Shown: piece after piece, positions 4,960 through 5,818 of the stretch
Numbering within the stretch: the first letter of the stretch is position 1
Layout of the letters: every line of letters begins with the position of its first letter
DNA from: an uncultured Oscillospiraceae bacterium
GTDB lineage: Bacteria; Bacillota; Clostridia; Oscillospirales; Acutalibacteraceae
Assembly (NCBI GenBank): GCA_900552985.1
Contig: USBP01000110.1
Location: forward strand, 1-5,818
Length of the DNA: 5,818 bases
Direction: 5' to 3'
Translations under genes and position numbers: made by a program
The notes under the pieces: generated by a model
What the model was told of the DNA's origin: nothing
The model's input: only the letters and a program-made list of their open reading frames with translations
Database searches by the model: none

Positions 4960-5818
4960 CTATTTCTGTTCCCGCAGCTTGTTGATTCGATCACGCAGGT
5001 AAGCGGCGTGCTCGAATTCGAGAATCTTCGCGGCTGCTTTCATTTCAGCGGTGAGCTGCTTAATGAGCTGCTCGCGCTCCATGCGGGAGAGGCGCTTCGA
5101 CGGCTTCTTCCCGTCGAGTTCCGTTTTGCTTGTGATCTCCAGCACTTCGCGGACGTCCTTCTGGATGGTTTTCGGCGTGATGCCATGCGCTTCATTGTAG
5201 GCCATCTGCTTTTCGCGGCGGCGCTGTGTTTCACGCAGGGCATTTTCCATGGAGGGGGTCACACTGTCCGCATACATGATGACCTGCCCCTGTGCATTGC
5301 GGGCCGCGCGGCCGATGGTCTGGATGAGCGAGGTTTCAGAGCGCAGGAACCCTTCTTTATCCGCGTCAAGAATCGCAACCAGAGATACCTCCGGGATGTC
5401 TAGCCCCTCGCGCAGCAGGTTAATGCCCACCAGCACATCAAACTCGCCCTTGCGCAGGTCGCGGATGATCTCCATGCGCTCGATGGTGTCAATATCATGG
5501 TGCATATAGCGCACCTTGATGCCGGCGGCTTCCAGGTAATCCGTCAAATCCTCGGCCATTTTTTTGGTCAGCGTCGTTACCAGCACACGTTCCTTGCGTG
5601 CGGTGCGGAGGTTGATCTCTGAAATCAGATCGTCGATCTGCCCCTCTGTGGGCTTCACGATCACCTCCGGATCCAGCAGCCCTGTCGGGCGGATGACCTG
5701 CTCAACGATTGCCGCGCTCTTTGCCCGCTCAAACTCGCCGGGCGTGGCGCTGACGAAAATCTTCTGCCCGAGCCGCTGATAAAATTCATCAAAGGTCAAG
5801 GGGCGGTTGTCATAGGCG
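4960..5818 (-). CDS. uvrB: UvrABC excision repair subunit B, C-terminal part (N-terminus outside window)
   Basis: UvrB is the damage-verifying, helicase-like subunit of bacterial nucleotide excision repair. It is loaded by UvrA and recruits UvrC. About 285 of some 660 residues are visible, beginning [12 protein letters not shown]. In order they show SATPG (5751-5737); the second RecA-like domain with [14 protein letters not shown] and [18 protein letters not shown]; motif [11 protein letters not shown] (5322-5296), whose arginines contact ATP; and a linker. The C-terminal UVR motif follows (about 5073-4966, [16 protein letters not shown] to [10 protein letters not shown]), the UvrC-binding helical hairpin. 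It is intact and ends with TAG at 4960-4962. No terminator follows before the GH16 relic 26 nt downstream. uvrA, often the next gene in Firmicutes, is not there. Confidence 0.97.
   Translation of the reverse strand, partial: AYDNRPLTFDEFYQRLGQKIFVSATPGEFERAKSAAIVEQVIRPTGLLDPEVIVKPTEGQIDDLISEINLRTARKERVLVTTLTKKMAEDLTDYLEAAGIKVRYMHHDIDTIERMEIIRDLRKGEFDVLVGINLLREGLDIPEVSLVAILDADKEGFLRSETSLIQTIGRAARNAQGQVIMYADSVTPSMENALRETQRRREKQMAYNEAHGITPKTIQKDVREVLEITSKTELDGKKPSKRLSRMEREQLIKQLTAEMKAAAKILEFEHAAYLRDRINKLREQK

Noticed and set aside
4894..5403. Plus-strand ORF of 169 codons
   Set aside because: Antisense to uvrB, which is unmistakable on the other strand in this GC-rich DNA.
1..5818. CRISPR arrays, tRNA or rRNA genes, insertion sequences
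   Set aside because: No regularly spaced repeats, cloverleaf-like segments, transposase motifs or terminal inverted repeats were seen by eye on either strand.

Overview
The window looks like chromosomal DNA from a GC-rich, Gram-positive gut-type anaerobe, most likely a clostridial Firmicute. The grounds are strong AGGAGG-type ribosome binding sites, sigma-A promoters with 17-bp spacers, and a GH95-like carbohydrate enzyme and a GH16 relic whose sequences resemble clostridial proteins as I remember them. No database search was possible, so the lineage is an inference. Hand counts on single 60-base lines give 53-62% GC in the GH95-like gene and uvrB, but about 43% across 3541-3840.

Layout: (1) 3-1817, plus strand: a GH95-like glycoside hydrolase (fucosidase superfamily), cut off by the left edge. 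(2) 1840-1914: a long nested hairpin with T-runs on both strands, which probably ends this gene and the convergent one. (3) 1977-3050, minus: a membrane-anchored endonuclease/exonuclease/phosphatase (EEP) family protein with its own promoter, and a leader hairpin touching its ribosome binding site. (4) 3250-3847, minus: two overlapping genes for small two-helix membrane proteins of unknown function. They have a perfect-consensus sigma-A promoter and a leader of about 112 nt. That leader holds a 10-codon ORF with its own ribosome binding site, spanned by an inverted repeat. (5) 4058-4091: a strong minus-strand terminator. (6) 4103 to about 4933, minus: a GH16 glycoside hydrolase that appears to be a pseudogene, with a one-base insertion in a six-C run, an in-frame TGA and no usable start. 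(7) 4960-5818, minus: the C-terminal part of uvrB, running off the right edge.

The genes do not form one system. uvrB and the GH16 relic are 26 nt apart with no terminator between them, so the relic is probably still transcribed from uvrB up to the 4058-4091 terminator. The membrane-protein pair and the EEP gene are separate transcription units. The two points most worth a second look are the GH16 lesions (decay or assembly error) and the leader of the membrane-protein pair (possible leader-peptide control). A third is the pair of conservative substitutions at expected catalytic positions of the GH95-like enzyme. I did not find convincing evidence of a wholly new system.
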